Assembly (NCBI RefSeq): GCF_005771495.1
Contig: NZ_VAUW01000012.1
Coordinates: forward strand, 1-64,000
DNA length: 64,000 bases
Direction: 5' to 3'
Source: Maribacter sp. ACAM166
Lineage (GTDB): Bacteria; Bacteroidota; Bacteroidia; Flavobacteriales; Flavobacteriaceae
Made by a program: the position numbers and the translations under genes. Of the stretch, positions 25,896-34,029 are shown piece after piece. The stretch's first letter is position 1. The number at the start of each line of letters is the position of its first letter. Below the pieces are notes generated by a model. The model did not search any database and was not told where the DNA came from. It saw only the letters and a program-made list of their open reading frames with translations.

Positions 25896-26423
25896 TTAAT
25901 CATTTGCAGCACTAAAGTGGCTCATCCAATCGCCACGTACTTTTAACACTTGTTCTATAACATCACGCACACAGCCATGACCGCCATTGATATGTGATAT
26001 ATAATTGCTTATGCTTTTTACTTCAGCTACCGCATTTTGTGGACACGTAGCAATGGCTACTTCTTTCATTGGGGGAATGTCAGGAATATCGTCACCCATG
26101 TATAAAATATTTTCAGCGTCAATATGGTAGATGTCCATGTACTCTTCTAATGCATCTATTTTATGATGGGCTCCCATATAGATATCGGTTACCCCAAGCG
26201 CTTTTAATCGACTTCGAACACCTTCATTTGTGCCACCGGTAATAATACAAACATTATACCCTTTTTTAAGTGCTACTTTTAAAGCGTAGCCATCTTTAAC
26301 ACTCATTTTTCGAAGCATTTCACCGTCTGTAGTGATTAATAGACTACCATCGGTGAAAACCCCATCAACATCAAAAACAAATGTTGTTATGTCTTTTAAA
26401 TACTCTTTATAACTCTTATCCAT
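25896..26423 (-). CDS. KdsC-like HAD phosphatase
   Basis: A phosphatase of HAD subclass C0 lacking a cap domain. Motif I is FDVDGVFTDGS, followed by VKDGYALKVALKKGYNVCIITGG (motif II Thr), then MGDDIPDIPPM (motif IV). This is the pattern of KDO-8-phosphate phosphatase, which makes KDO for lipopolysaccharide, or of the related NeuA-fused phosphatases; substrate is inferred. The frame opens at 26441, but I use the Met at 26423 (MDKSYKEYLKD), overlapping the upstream DUF2520 gene by 8 bases. Confidence 0.9.
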   Translation of the reverse strand: MDKSYKEYLKDITTFVFDVDGVFTDGSLLITTDGEMLRKMSVKDGYALKVALKKGYNVCIITGGTNEGVRSRLKALGVTDIYMGAHHKIDALEEYMDIYHIDAENILYMGDDIPDIPPMKEVAIATCPQNAVAEVKSISNYISHINGGHGCVRDVIEQVLKVRGDWMSHFSAAND

Positions 26424-27171
26424 GTTTACATTTAATTGCATTACTCAATAGCGTGTATAATTCTCGCTGGTGTTTGTTCTCTATAAATTTTAAATGGTTT
26501 TGTAATGTCTTTTGGTCGCCACGTTTCGCCGGTCCCGTCTGTGATTCTTTGGGTGATAAATCATCTAATTTGGCGGCTGTTTCTTTGATTAAAGGGTGTA
26601 GTAATTTAAAATCGACCATGTGTTCGGCGCAAATTTCTTCTCCAATAGTATACATGTAATTCGTGAAGTTATTTACAAAAACAGCTGCTATATGCAGTGT
26701 TCTACGTTGTTCTGAATTTAGTAGTTCTACAGTCTTGCTTAAAGATTTCCCTAGTATTTGTAAAAGGTGAAGGTCGGTTTTATTAGTAGCTTCAAGACAT
26801 ATCGGTATGTCATCAAAAGAAATAAGTTTACCCTTTGTGAACGTCTGTAATGGATAGAATACGCCTGCTCTATTCTGGTTGCCAATAACCTCTAGCGCTG
26901 TGCCACCAGAAGTATGAACAATTAATCCTCCTGAATTTTTAAACTTCTCTGCAACTAAAGCTATCGCATCGTCTGATACTGCTAGAATATAAACATCAGC
27001 AGTAGGTATTTGATTGAAATCTGTATTGATCGAAACTTTGTTTTTGGCAAACGATAAATGATTTTCGTTTCTCCCTATTACCTGTTTAACCTCTATGTCG
27101 GCGACATTGTAAAACGCTTGAAAAAGATTTTGAGCCACATTGCCCGTACCAACTAAAACGATAGTTATCAT
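26416..27171 (-). CDS. DUF2520 protein with Rossmann domain
   Basis: A protein with a Rossmann nucleotide-binding motif at its N-terminus (IVLVGTGNVAQNLFQAFY) and a helical DUF2520 C-terminal half (HIAAVFVNNFTNYMYTIGEEICAEH, KLLHPLIKETAAKL). Related proteins are labelled F420-dependent oxidoreductase-like, though F420 is not expected here; the cofactor is probably NADP. The open frame begins at 27186 (MYFYM), but the Met at 27171 (MITIVLVG) is the likelier start. It opens the operon DUF2520-KdsC-Maf-lipoprotein-MscS. Confidence 0.85.
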   Translation of the reverse strand: MITIVLVGTGNVAQNLFQAFYNVADIEVKQVIGRNENHLSFAKNKVSINTDFNQIPTADVYILAVSDDAIALVAEKFKNSGGLIVHTSGGTALEVIGNQNRAGVFYPLQTFTKGKLISFDDIPICLEATNKTDLHLLQILGKSLSKTVELLNSEQRRTLHIAAVFVNNFTNYMYTIGEEICAEHMVDFKLLHPLIKETAAKLDDLSPKESQTGPAKRGDQKTLQNHLKFIENKHQRELYTLLSNAIKCKHG

Positions 27172-27275
27172 CATGTAAAAATACAAAGATTATCGCTGTA
27201 CCAATTATATAAAAATTAACATCCTTGTTTAACTTTTAAAGACACTTAAGGCATACGTTAATGGTGAAAAGATCG

Positions 27276-27283
27276 TATTTTTG
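27276..27283 (+). promoter_or_regulatory. -7 promoter box for ccsBA
   Basis: TATTTTTG fits TAnnTTTG exactly. A TTG start at 27281 lies within it, so translation more likely begins at the ATG at 27311. Confidence 0.45.
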
Positions 27284-27310
27284 CATCTTGAAAATCAACT
27301 CCTTTCTTCC

Positions 27311-30300
27311 ATGACGGAAATGTTCAAAAAAATATTCTTTTCTACACGATTAATGTCCATTCTATTTATCGTTTTTGCGACTGCAATGGCATTTGGTACA
27401 TTCATTGAAAGCTGGTATAGTACAGAAACCGCACGAATTTGGATTTATAATGCATTATGGTTTGAAGCTATCATGGTGTTTTTTGTAATCAATTTTGCGG
27501 GTAATATTTCTAAGTACCGTTTATTGAGATTAGAAAAATGGCCTGTTTTAACACTCCACCTTTCTTGGATTTTAATTATAATCGGTGCATTCGTTACCCG
27601 TTATATAAGTTTTGAGGGTATGATGCCTATTCGTGAAGGTAAAACGGAGAATGTATTTTATTCTGATAAAACGTTTTTAACCGTATTTGTAGATGGTGAA
27701 ATAGCGGGTGAAGCAAGAAGAAAAGTGTTGGAAGATGACTTGATCGTTACCTCCGAAGCTATTAAATCTAACTTACCTTGGAATGCAGATTTTAATGGTG
27801 AAGACTTTACAATATCATATGTTGATTTTATTTCAGGAGCCAAAGAAGGTTTATTACCTGATGAAAATGGAAATAAGTATTTAAAAATAGTAGAAGCTGG
27901 TGACGGCCAACGCCATGAACATTATTTAGAAGATGGCAAAGTGGCAAGTATTCATAATGTTTTATTTGCATTGAATAAGAATACAGATGGTGCCATAAAT
28001 ATTAAAACTACCGACGCTGTTTATCAAATATTTGCACCTTTTGATGGTAGTTTTATGCGTATGGCAGACCAGTTTCAAGGTACTTTGGTTAAGGATAGTT
28101 TGCAACCGCTTCAATTACGTTCGCTATATAATACAGCTGGAATGCAATTTGTGATTCCAGATTCATTAGCGCAAGGCTCCTATGGTATTGTTGAAATACC
28201 TGAAGCTGAGAAAACTGAAATAGATCAAGATGCAATGGTCTTTGATATTTCTTCTAATGGAGAGACCAAACAAATTAAAGTGTTAGGAAGTAAAGGTCCT
28301 TCAGATTTCAGTGAAAAGATTAATGTAGGCGGATTAAATTTTTCTGTTCGTTATGGTTCAAAAGTGTATGAGCTTCCTTTTGGGATAAAATTAAATGATT
28401 TTATTGCCGAGAAATATCCTGGAACAGAAAAAGGGTATGCTTCATTTATGAGTAGGGTGACTATCGATGATGAACGTCCTTTTGATTATGACATATTTAT
28501 GAATCATGTATTAGATCATGAAGGATATCGGTTTTTTCAATCTGGTTTTGATCCTGATGAAAAAGGAACCACATTATCTGTGAATCACGATTTCTGGGGT
28601 ACTTGGATAACGTATACAGGTTATTTTTTACTGTACATAGGTTTAATGGCAATTATGTTTTTTGGAAAAACTCGTTTTAGAGATTTAGCAAATTCATTAG
28701 ACAAGTTAAAAGTTAAAAAGAAAAAAATGTTTAGTGGCCTAGCCATTTTGTTGATGTTATCTACATCATTGTATGGTCAAGAACAACATACTGTAGATGA
28801 AGGGCATCAAGTTGCTCCTAGTAAGGAGCAAATCGATTCATTACTGAAAACAAGTATGATCGGCCAAGAACATGCTGATAAATTCGGAAAATTAGTAATT
28901 CAAGATGAGGGTGGGCGTATGAAGCCTATCAACACTTTTTCATCAGAATTACTACGTAAGTTAAGTCTGAAGGATACCTATTTAGGCTATAATTCTGATC
29001 AGATATTGCTTTCTATGATGATGAACCCTGCTGTGTGGTATAACACGGAGTTTATCGCCTTGGACAAAAAGGCACAGAATGATAGTATTCGGAAAATTAT
29101 CGGAGTGCCACAAGGGCAGAAATATGTGAAGGCAACCGATTTTTTTGATAAAAAAGGACAGTATAAACTGGAGCCTTTTTTAAGAGAAGCTACAGCTACT
29201 ACGAATCCGAATAAATTTCAACAAGATTTTAAAGATGCTAATATTCGACTAAGTCTTTTGAATCAAGCATTAGGACAAGATATTGTAAAGATATTTCCCT
29301 TATTGGATGATGAAAATAATAAATGGATTTCTGCCATAGAATATAGAGGAGGGCAACACGAAATTAGAGATTCGCTCTATAGTAATTTTGTTAAGAATGC
29401 ATTGCCTTATTATTTAATGACTTTGGGTAATGCTCAAGCAAGTGGTGATTATGCACAAGCTGATAAATTATTAGCCGCATTTCAACAAAATCAGTTGAAC
29501 CATGGTAGCGAGATTTTACCATCAACTAATAGAATTGAAACTGAGGTTGTTTATAACCGCTTGAATATTTTCAATAAGCTATATAAATATTACGCCCTAG
29601 TTGGATTATTAATGTTCTTTATTTTAGTTTTTCAAATTTTTAAAGACCATTCTATTTGGCGCGTGGCGATTTATTTATTTAAAGGAACCATTATCGTATT
29701 CTTTTTATGGCATACAGCTGGTTTGGTGCTACGATGGTATATTTCTGGCCATGCACCGTGGAGTGATGCCTACGAAAGTATTTTATATGTATCATGGGCT
29801 ACAATGGGTATCGGCTTGGCCTTAGGCCGTAAAAGTGATATGACTATTGCCGCTTCTGCTTTTGTAACAGCTATGCTATTATGGATTGCACATCAAAGTT
29901 GGGTAGATCCGTCTATTGGTAATTTAGTGCCTGTTTTAGATAGCTACTGGCTTATGATTCATGTTGCGGTTATTGTTGGTAGTTATGGTCCTTTGACCGT
30001 TGGGATGATATTGGGGCTTGTTAGTTTGATTCTAATGATTTTGACCACCAAAAAGAACAAGGCCCGTATGGAAATCAATATTAAAGAGCTGACCATAATA
30101 ACTGAATTAGCTATAACAACTGGGCTAGTTATGTTGACTATAGGAAACTTTTTAGGGGGTCAATGGGCCAATGAGAGCTGGGGACGCTATTGGGGTTGGG
30201 ATCCCAAAGAAACTTGGGCACTTGTATCAATTATGATTTATGCTTTTGTAATACACACTAGGTTGGTGCCGGGTTTAAGGAGTAAGTGGATGTTTAACTT

Positions 30301-30490
30301 TATGAGTGTGGTGGCTTTTGGTAGTATTATGATGACTTATTTTGGAGTAAACTTTTACTTAGTAGGGTTGCATAGCTATGCCAGTGGTGCACAGGTTATT
30401 ACACCTGTGTTTATTTATTACTTAGTAGCAGGAGTAATTGCTTTGGGAGGTTTAAGCTATTGGCGCTATAAAGTGAATTACAGTAAATAA
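27311..30490 (+). CDS. Fused CcsB-CcsA cytochrome c biogenesis protein
   Basis: A 1059-residue membrane protein. The N-terminal half is CcsB/ResB-like (helices near residues 12-30, 45-65 and 75-95, then a long periplasmic beta domain). The C-terminal half is CcsA-like, with six to eight helices and the tryptophan-rich heme motif WGRYWGWDPKETWALV. It takes heme across the inner membrane and joins it to CXXCH apocytochromes (system II). Clients may include the monoheme protein at 50451-50894. The frame opens 30 bases earlier at a TTG inside the promoter; I choose the ATG at 27311. It ends 1 base before the convergent M14 stop. Confidence 0.95.
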   Translation: MTEMFKKIFFSTRLMSILFIVFATAMAFGTFIESWYSTETARIWIYNALWFEAIMVFFVINFAGNISKYRLLRLEKWPVLTLHLSWILIIIGAFVTRYISFEGMMPIREGKTENVFYSDKTFLTVFVDGEIAGEARRKVLEDDLIVTSEAIKSNLPWNADFNGEDFTISYVDFISGAKEGLLPDENGNKYLKIVEAGDGQRHEHYLEDGKVASIHNVLFALNKNTDGAINIKTTDAVYQIFAPFDGSFMRMADQFQGTLVKDSLQPLQLRSLYNTAGMQFVIPDSLAQGSYGIVEIPEAEKTEIDQDAMVFDISSNGETKQIKVLGSKGPSDFSEKINVGGLNFSVRYGSKVYELPFGIKLNDFIAEKYPGTEKGYASFMSRVTIDDERPFDYDIFMNHVLDHEGYRFFQSGFDPDEKGTTLSVNHDFWGTWITYTGYFLLYIGLMAIMFFGKTRFRDLANSLDKLKVKKKKMFSGLAILLMLSTSLYGQEQHTVDEGHQVAPSKEQIDSLLKTSMIGQEHADKFGKLVIQDEGGRMKPINTFSSELLRKLSLKDTYLGYNSDQILLSMMMNPAVWYNTEFIALDKKAQNDSIRKIIGVPQGQKYVKATDFFDKKGQYKLEPFLREATATTNPNKFQQDFKDANIRLSLLNQALGQDIVKIFPLLDDENNKWISAIEYRGGQHEIRDSLYSNFVKNALPYYLMTLGNAQASGDYAQADKLLAAFQQNQLNHGSEILPSTNRIETEVVYNRLNIFNKLYKYYALVGLLMFFILVFQIFKDHSIWRVAIYLFKGTIIVFFLWHTAGLVLRWYISGHAPWSDAYESILYVSWATMGIGLALGRKSDMTIAASAFVTAMLLWIAHQSWVDPSIGNLVPVLDSYWLMIHVAVIVGSYGPLTVGMILGLVSLILMILTTKKNKARMEINIKELTIITELAITTGLVMLTIGNFLGGQWANESWGRYWGWDPKETWALVSIMIYAFVIHTRLVPGLRSKWMFNFMSVVAFGSIMMTYFGVNFYLVGLHSYASGAQVITPVFIYYLVAGVIALGGLSYWRYKVNYSK

Positions 30491-30491
30491 A

Positions 30492-31760
30492 TTATTCTAA
30501 CAATAAATCCATTAATTCTTCGGCAGCTACTTTACCTTTTAGCTTTAGAAAATCTCTTGGGGTATTATCGCCTAGTTCAAAAACAATAGCCGGCATATCG
30601 TGATTAACATAAAAGTAATTACGGGATACCATTGTCGGTTTTATTTCTTTAGACGGTTTAATGTTCGTTTGTTTTTGGGGTAAACGTTCACTGATATTCT
30701 CTATCCAGTTAAACACGATGTCTCCCTTTTCTCCAATAATTGTAGAATCAATGGGGTAATAAATATCATCCCAAGTGGAATGGAAATCTACTCCAAAGAC
30801 AAACTCGTAGCCTTGAGCTTCCTTCTTAATTAGAAAATCACGAACACTTTTAGTTTCCGGCTGATTAAAATCTTGCCAATCCCTATTTAGGTCTATACCG
30901 CCCATATTATGACGCCAGTTGCCGTTATCTACACCATCGGGATTCATTAGAGGCACTACGAATAAATCGAAATTAGCTCTAAATTTTTGAGCCTTTGGCG
31001 AATCTCCTGTTAGGGTTTCAATAAATGACTTCATGGCTAGAAATCCGGTTACTTCTGGTGGATGCTGTCTAGAAATTACCATAACCGCCTTCTTGCGGGT
31101 ATCAGCACTTACCTCCATCAAATTCATGGCTCTATCTTCTCTACTTTTACCAATTTCGTAGTTCTGAATAAATGTCTTGGTGGATAGGGAATCAATCCAT
31201 TTTTTTACTCGTGTAGATCCATAAAGCTCTTGTGCAGATATATAGGTAGGTTCTTGGCTAACTTCAACTTTAATTTCAATGAATTCTGGTGCTGCACTAA
31301 TACCAAATGTGCCGTTTCCAGGATTTATATCATGAAAATTCACACTATCTAAAGGTGTGAAATTCTCCCCATCTTGACTGATTTTAGGGTAGTACCTACT
31401 TCGTGAATCTTGATAGGTCATTTTTATAGTAATGGTTCTTGGTGTAGAAGACCAAACGTTAAAAGCATACCAAGGGCTAACATTGATTGGTGTGTTTTCG
31501 GCTGTTATCAATGCCGTAAAATGGTCATTACCGTCTGCAGATATACCATTTAGCCTTCCGCTCTCAAAATTATTACTAAAAAAAGTAGTTTCGTTATCAA
31601 ATGACCAAACTCCTTTCCATTGCTTTTGTACCGGTTTTGATAAAGTGGATACAATCGCACTTTTACCTTGACCTTGATAACCAGTTGTAACAGGTTTTTG
31701 ATTTTTACAGGCTGTAAGGACTGTTAGTAAAAAAGTAGTATAAAGGATTCTTTTTATCAT
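30492..31760 (-). CDS. M14 family zinc carboxypeptidase, lipoprotein
   Basis: A 422-residue lipoprotein with lipobox LTVLTACKNQ. The first ~190 residues are a beta-sandwich (pepdidase-associated). The M14 zinc peptidase follows: RQHPPEVTGF supplies the His-x-x-Glu zinc pair, GIDLNRDW the Asn-Arg substrate site, FGVDFHSTWDD the third zinc His, and VFELGDNTPRDF the catalytic Glu. It should trim C-terminal residues or peptide cross-bridges outside the cytoplasm; exact substrate unknown. It converges with ccsBA. Confidence 0.92.
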   Translation of the reverse strand: MIKRILYTTFLLTVLTACKNQKPVTTGYQGQGKSAIVSTLSKPVQKQWKGVWSFDNETTFFSNNFESGRLNGISADGNDHFTALITAENTPINVSPWYAFNVWSSTPRTITIKMTYQDSRSRYYPKISQDGENFTPLDSVNFHDINPGNGTFGISAAPEFIEIKVEVSQEPTYISAQELYGSTRVKKWIDSLSTKTFIQNYEIGKSREDRAMNLMEVSADTRKKAVMVISRQHPPEVTGFLAMKSFIETLTGDSPKAQKFRANFDLFVVPLMNPDGVDNGNWRHNMGGIDLNRDWQDFNQPETKSVRDFLIKKEAQGYEFVFGVDFHSTWDDIYYPIDSTIIGEKGDIVFNWIENISERLPQKQTNIKPSKEIKPTMVSRNYFYVNHDMPAIVFELGDNTPRDFLKLKGKVAAEELMDLLLE

Positions 31761-31907
31761 TATGGAGTATTCTGTGTAATTAATGGTAAAACTAATCTAG
31801 GTTCTACGAAGTAAATGTAATTATGTACTGTAAAACTATTCACAAAAAATGAAAGAGATTAATTTAAAAATCACTTCCAAACTAAAATAATATGGATTCA
31901 CTAGAAC

Positions 31908-31933
31908 AAAAGCCCAATTAAGGGGGCTTTTTT
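31908..31933 (+). terminator. Orphan intrinsic terminator
   Basis: AAAAGCCC (31908-31915) pairs with GGGCTTTT (31924-31931), loop of 8 bases, followed by a T-run on the plus strand. The only plus-strand gene upstream, ccsBA, ends 1.4 kb earlier, so it suggests a short RNA or a lost gene between 31761 and 31908. Confidence 0.6.
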
Positions 31934-32051
31934 ATTTTTTTAATTATCATAATATGAGCTGTTCATGATTAAATAAAAATTAAATTATTTTGCATTAATC
32001 AATTGCCGACTAAGTAAACATATTAGAAGTATAATTTAAATCTGTTGTTTT

Positions 32052-32076
32052 AACCTTAAGCCTTTACAATAAGGTT
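32052..32076 (+). promoter_or_regulatory. Possible hairpin in the lyase leader
   Basis: AACCTTA (32052-32058) pairs with TAAGGTT (32070-32076), an 11-base loop, 46 bases before the ATG. TATCTTTA at 32094-32101 is one base off TAnnTTTG. Regulatory value is uncertain. Confidence 0.25.
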
Positions 32077-32121
32077 CTTTGCGGACTATTCCTTATCTTT
32101 ATTATCAATAATATATTATAA

Positions 32122-33276
32122 ATGAATTCAAAAAAAAAAGGTTTAAATACTATATGCACTCATATAGGAGAACTGGAGGATAAGCAACACAAAGGAGCTG
32201 TTTCTCCACTTTATATGAGTACCTCTTATGCATATGAGGATGTAGATGTAAAACGATATCCACGTTACTTTAATACGCCTAATCAAGAAGGACTATGCAA
32301 AAAAATTGCTGCATTAGAACATACAGAATCTGCCTTAATATTTGGTAGTGGTATGGCTGCGGTAAGCACAGCTTTAATGGCGTTTTTAAAAGCTGGTGAC
32401 CATGTTGTATTGCAACAGACGTTATATGGTGGCACTTATAACTTGGTAAATGAAGAATTTAGTAAATACGGAATTGAATATTCTTTTACCAAAGGATGGA
32501 ACGCCGAAGCTTTTGAAGCAGAAATAAAAGGGAACACTAAGGTGCTTTATATAGAAACTCCTTCAAACCCACTTTTAACAATTACCGATCTGGAATCAAT
32601 CGCATCTATCGCTAAAAAACATGGGTTAACTACCATAATAGATAATACCTTTGCGAGTCCGGTGAACCAAAATCCCATTGATTTCGGAATTGATATTGTG
32701 ATTCATAGTGCTACTAAATATATGGGAGGGCATTCTGACATTTGCGCAGGAGCGGTTGCTTCGAGTGCAAAGAATATGGAGCGTATTTTCCAACTAGCAA
32801 AGAACTTCGGAGGCAGCCTTAGTGACTATACCGTTTGGCTGTTGGAAAGAAGTATGAAGACAATGGGCATTCGTGTACGAGCGCAAAATGAAAATGCATT
32901 GGCGATGGCTTATTTTCTTGAGGGTAATACTGATATTGAAAAAGTTTATTACCCTGGTTTACCTGCGCATCAAGATTATGTATTAGCAAAAAAACAAATG
33001 AAAGGTTTTGGAGGTATGCTTTCATTTGAGTTAGCACCAAATTTAGATGCTTCTCAATTTCAAAAAGCACTTAGGTTGATAAAACCTTCTATGAGTTTAG
33101 CCGGAGTAGAAAGTACTGTTTTATCACCTTCAAAAACTTCTCATGCTTTAATGAGTGCAGAGGTACGTGCAAGTCAAGGTATTGCTGACGGATTAATTCG
33201 TTTTTCCGTAGGTATTGAGGAAGTGGAAGATTTAAAAGAAGATATTTTGCAAGCATTAGATGCTATTAAAAAGTAA
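32122..33276 (+). CDS. Cys/Met-metabolism PLP enzyme (methionine gamma-lyase type)
   Basis: A 384-residue PLP enzyme of the trans-sulfuration family. Key points: SALIFGSGMAAVSTALMAFLKAGDHVV, the Tyr loop ADEHVTL-like YGGTYNLV, IDNTFASPVNQNP, and the PLP Lys in SATKYMGGHSD. Fold and length fit methionine gamma-lyase, cystathionine gamma-synthase or gamma-lyase; I cannot settle the reaction. bshB1 follows 36 bases downstream on the same strand, which links the operon to low-molecular-weight thiol synthesis and makes cysteine supply a fair inference. Confidence 0.9.
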   Translation: MNSKKKGLNTICTHIGELEDKQHKGAVSPLYMSTSYAYEDVDVKRYPRYFNTPNQEGLCKKIAALEHTESALIFGSGMAAVSTALMAFLKAGDHVVLQQTLYGGTYNLVNEEFSKYGIEYSFTKGWNAEAFEAEIKGNTKVLYIETPSNPLLTITDLESIASIAKKHGLTTIIDNTFASPVNQNPIDFGIDIVIHSATKYMGGHSDICAGAVASSAKNMERIFQLAKNFGGSLSDYTVWLLERSMKTMGIRVRAQNENALAMAYFLEGNTDIEKVYYPGLPAHQDYVLAKKQMKGFGGMLSFELAPNLDASQFQKALRLIKPSMSLAGVESTVLSPSKTSHALMSAEVRASQGIADGLIRFSVGIEEVEDLKEDILQALDAIKK

Positions 33277-33312
33277 TCACAAGTTTCCATAAAAAAAATT
33301 TAAAAATAGAGA

Positions 33313-34029
33313 ATGAAGTTGGATATTTTAGTTTTTGGGGCGCACCCAGATGATGCGGAGCTTGGAGCAGGAGGTACCATTGCCAAAGAAATTTCTTTAG
33401 GAAAAAAAGTAGGTATAATAGATCTTACCAGAGGGGAACTAGGAACAAGAGGTTCTGCAGAAATAAGGGATAAGGAATCTGCTGCGGCGGGTAAAATTCT
33501 AGGCGTTACAGTTCGCGAAAATTTGAAATTTAGAGATGGATTTTTTTTAAACAATGAAGTCCATCAGATGGAAATCATCAAGATAATTCGGAAATATCGA
33601 CCTCATACCATTTTATGCAATGCTATAGACGATAGACATATAGATCATGGCAAAGCAAGTAAATTAGTAAGCGATGCCTGTTTTTTAAGTGGTTTGCGAC
33701 GTATTGAAACAAGAATAGGAGTGGAGTCTCAACAAGAATGGAGGCCGAAACTTGTCTATCATTATATACAGTGGAAAAATTTAACACCAGATTTTGTTGT
33801 GGATATAAGTGATTTTATAGCGGTAAAGACAGGTGCTATTTTAGCCTATTCATCACAATTTCATGACCCAAATAGCAATGAACCAGAAACACCAATAAGT
33901 AGTAAAACGTTTATGGAGAGTGTTCATTATAGGGCAAAGGACTTAGGGCGATTAGTTGGTGCCGATTATGGTGAAGGGTTTACGGTAGAAAGATTGATTG
34001 CGGTAGATTCGCTGGATCATTTAATTTAA
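33313..34029 (+). CDS. bshB1: Bacillithiol biosynthesis deacetylase
   Basis: A 238-residue zinc-dependent PIG-L deacetylase that removes the acetyl group from GlcNAc-malate, second step of bacillithiol synthesis. Evidence: GAHPDDAELGAGGTIA at the start (zinc His-Asp-Asp), DLTRGELGTRGSAEIRDKE, DDRHIDHGKASKLV (zinc His), and SSQFHDPNSNEPETPIS, all typical of BshB1. bshA and bshC are not in the window. Co-directional with the PLP lyase gene. It overlaps the end of the convergent histidine kinase by 4 bases. Confidence 0.93.
   Translation: MKLDILVFGAHPDDAELGAGGTIAKEISLGKKVGIIDLTRGELGTRGSAEIRDKESAAAGKILGVTVRENLKFRDGFFLNNEVHQMEIIKIIRKYRPHTILCNAIDDRHIDHGKASKLVSDACFLSGLRRIETRIGVESQQEWRPKLVYHYIQWKNLTPDFVVDISDFIAVKTGAILAYSSQFHDPNSNEPETPISSKTFMESVHYRAKDLGRLVGADYGEGFTVERLIAVDSLDHLI

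Larger units (their letters stand above)
31761..32121. other. 361-base gap: orphan terminator plus promoter region
   Basis: The gap contains a plus-strand terminator at 31908-31933 with no plus-strand gene before it, and, closer to the lyase gene, an inverted repeat at 32052-32076. Translation in both strands gives only short frames. No riboswitch class was recognised upstream of the lyase gene. Confidence 0.5.

Noticed and set aside
27225-27256. Fourth copy of the photolyase-type repeat before ccsBA
   Set aside because: TTGTTTAA is present at 27225-27232, but no TTAAAC stands 16 bases on.
31961-32121. SAM riboswitch upstream of the Cys/Met lyase gene
   Set aside because: I looked for conserved SAM-I or SAM-II cores and saw none; only a 7-bp hairpin is present.
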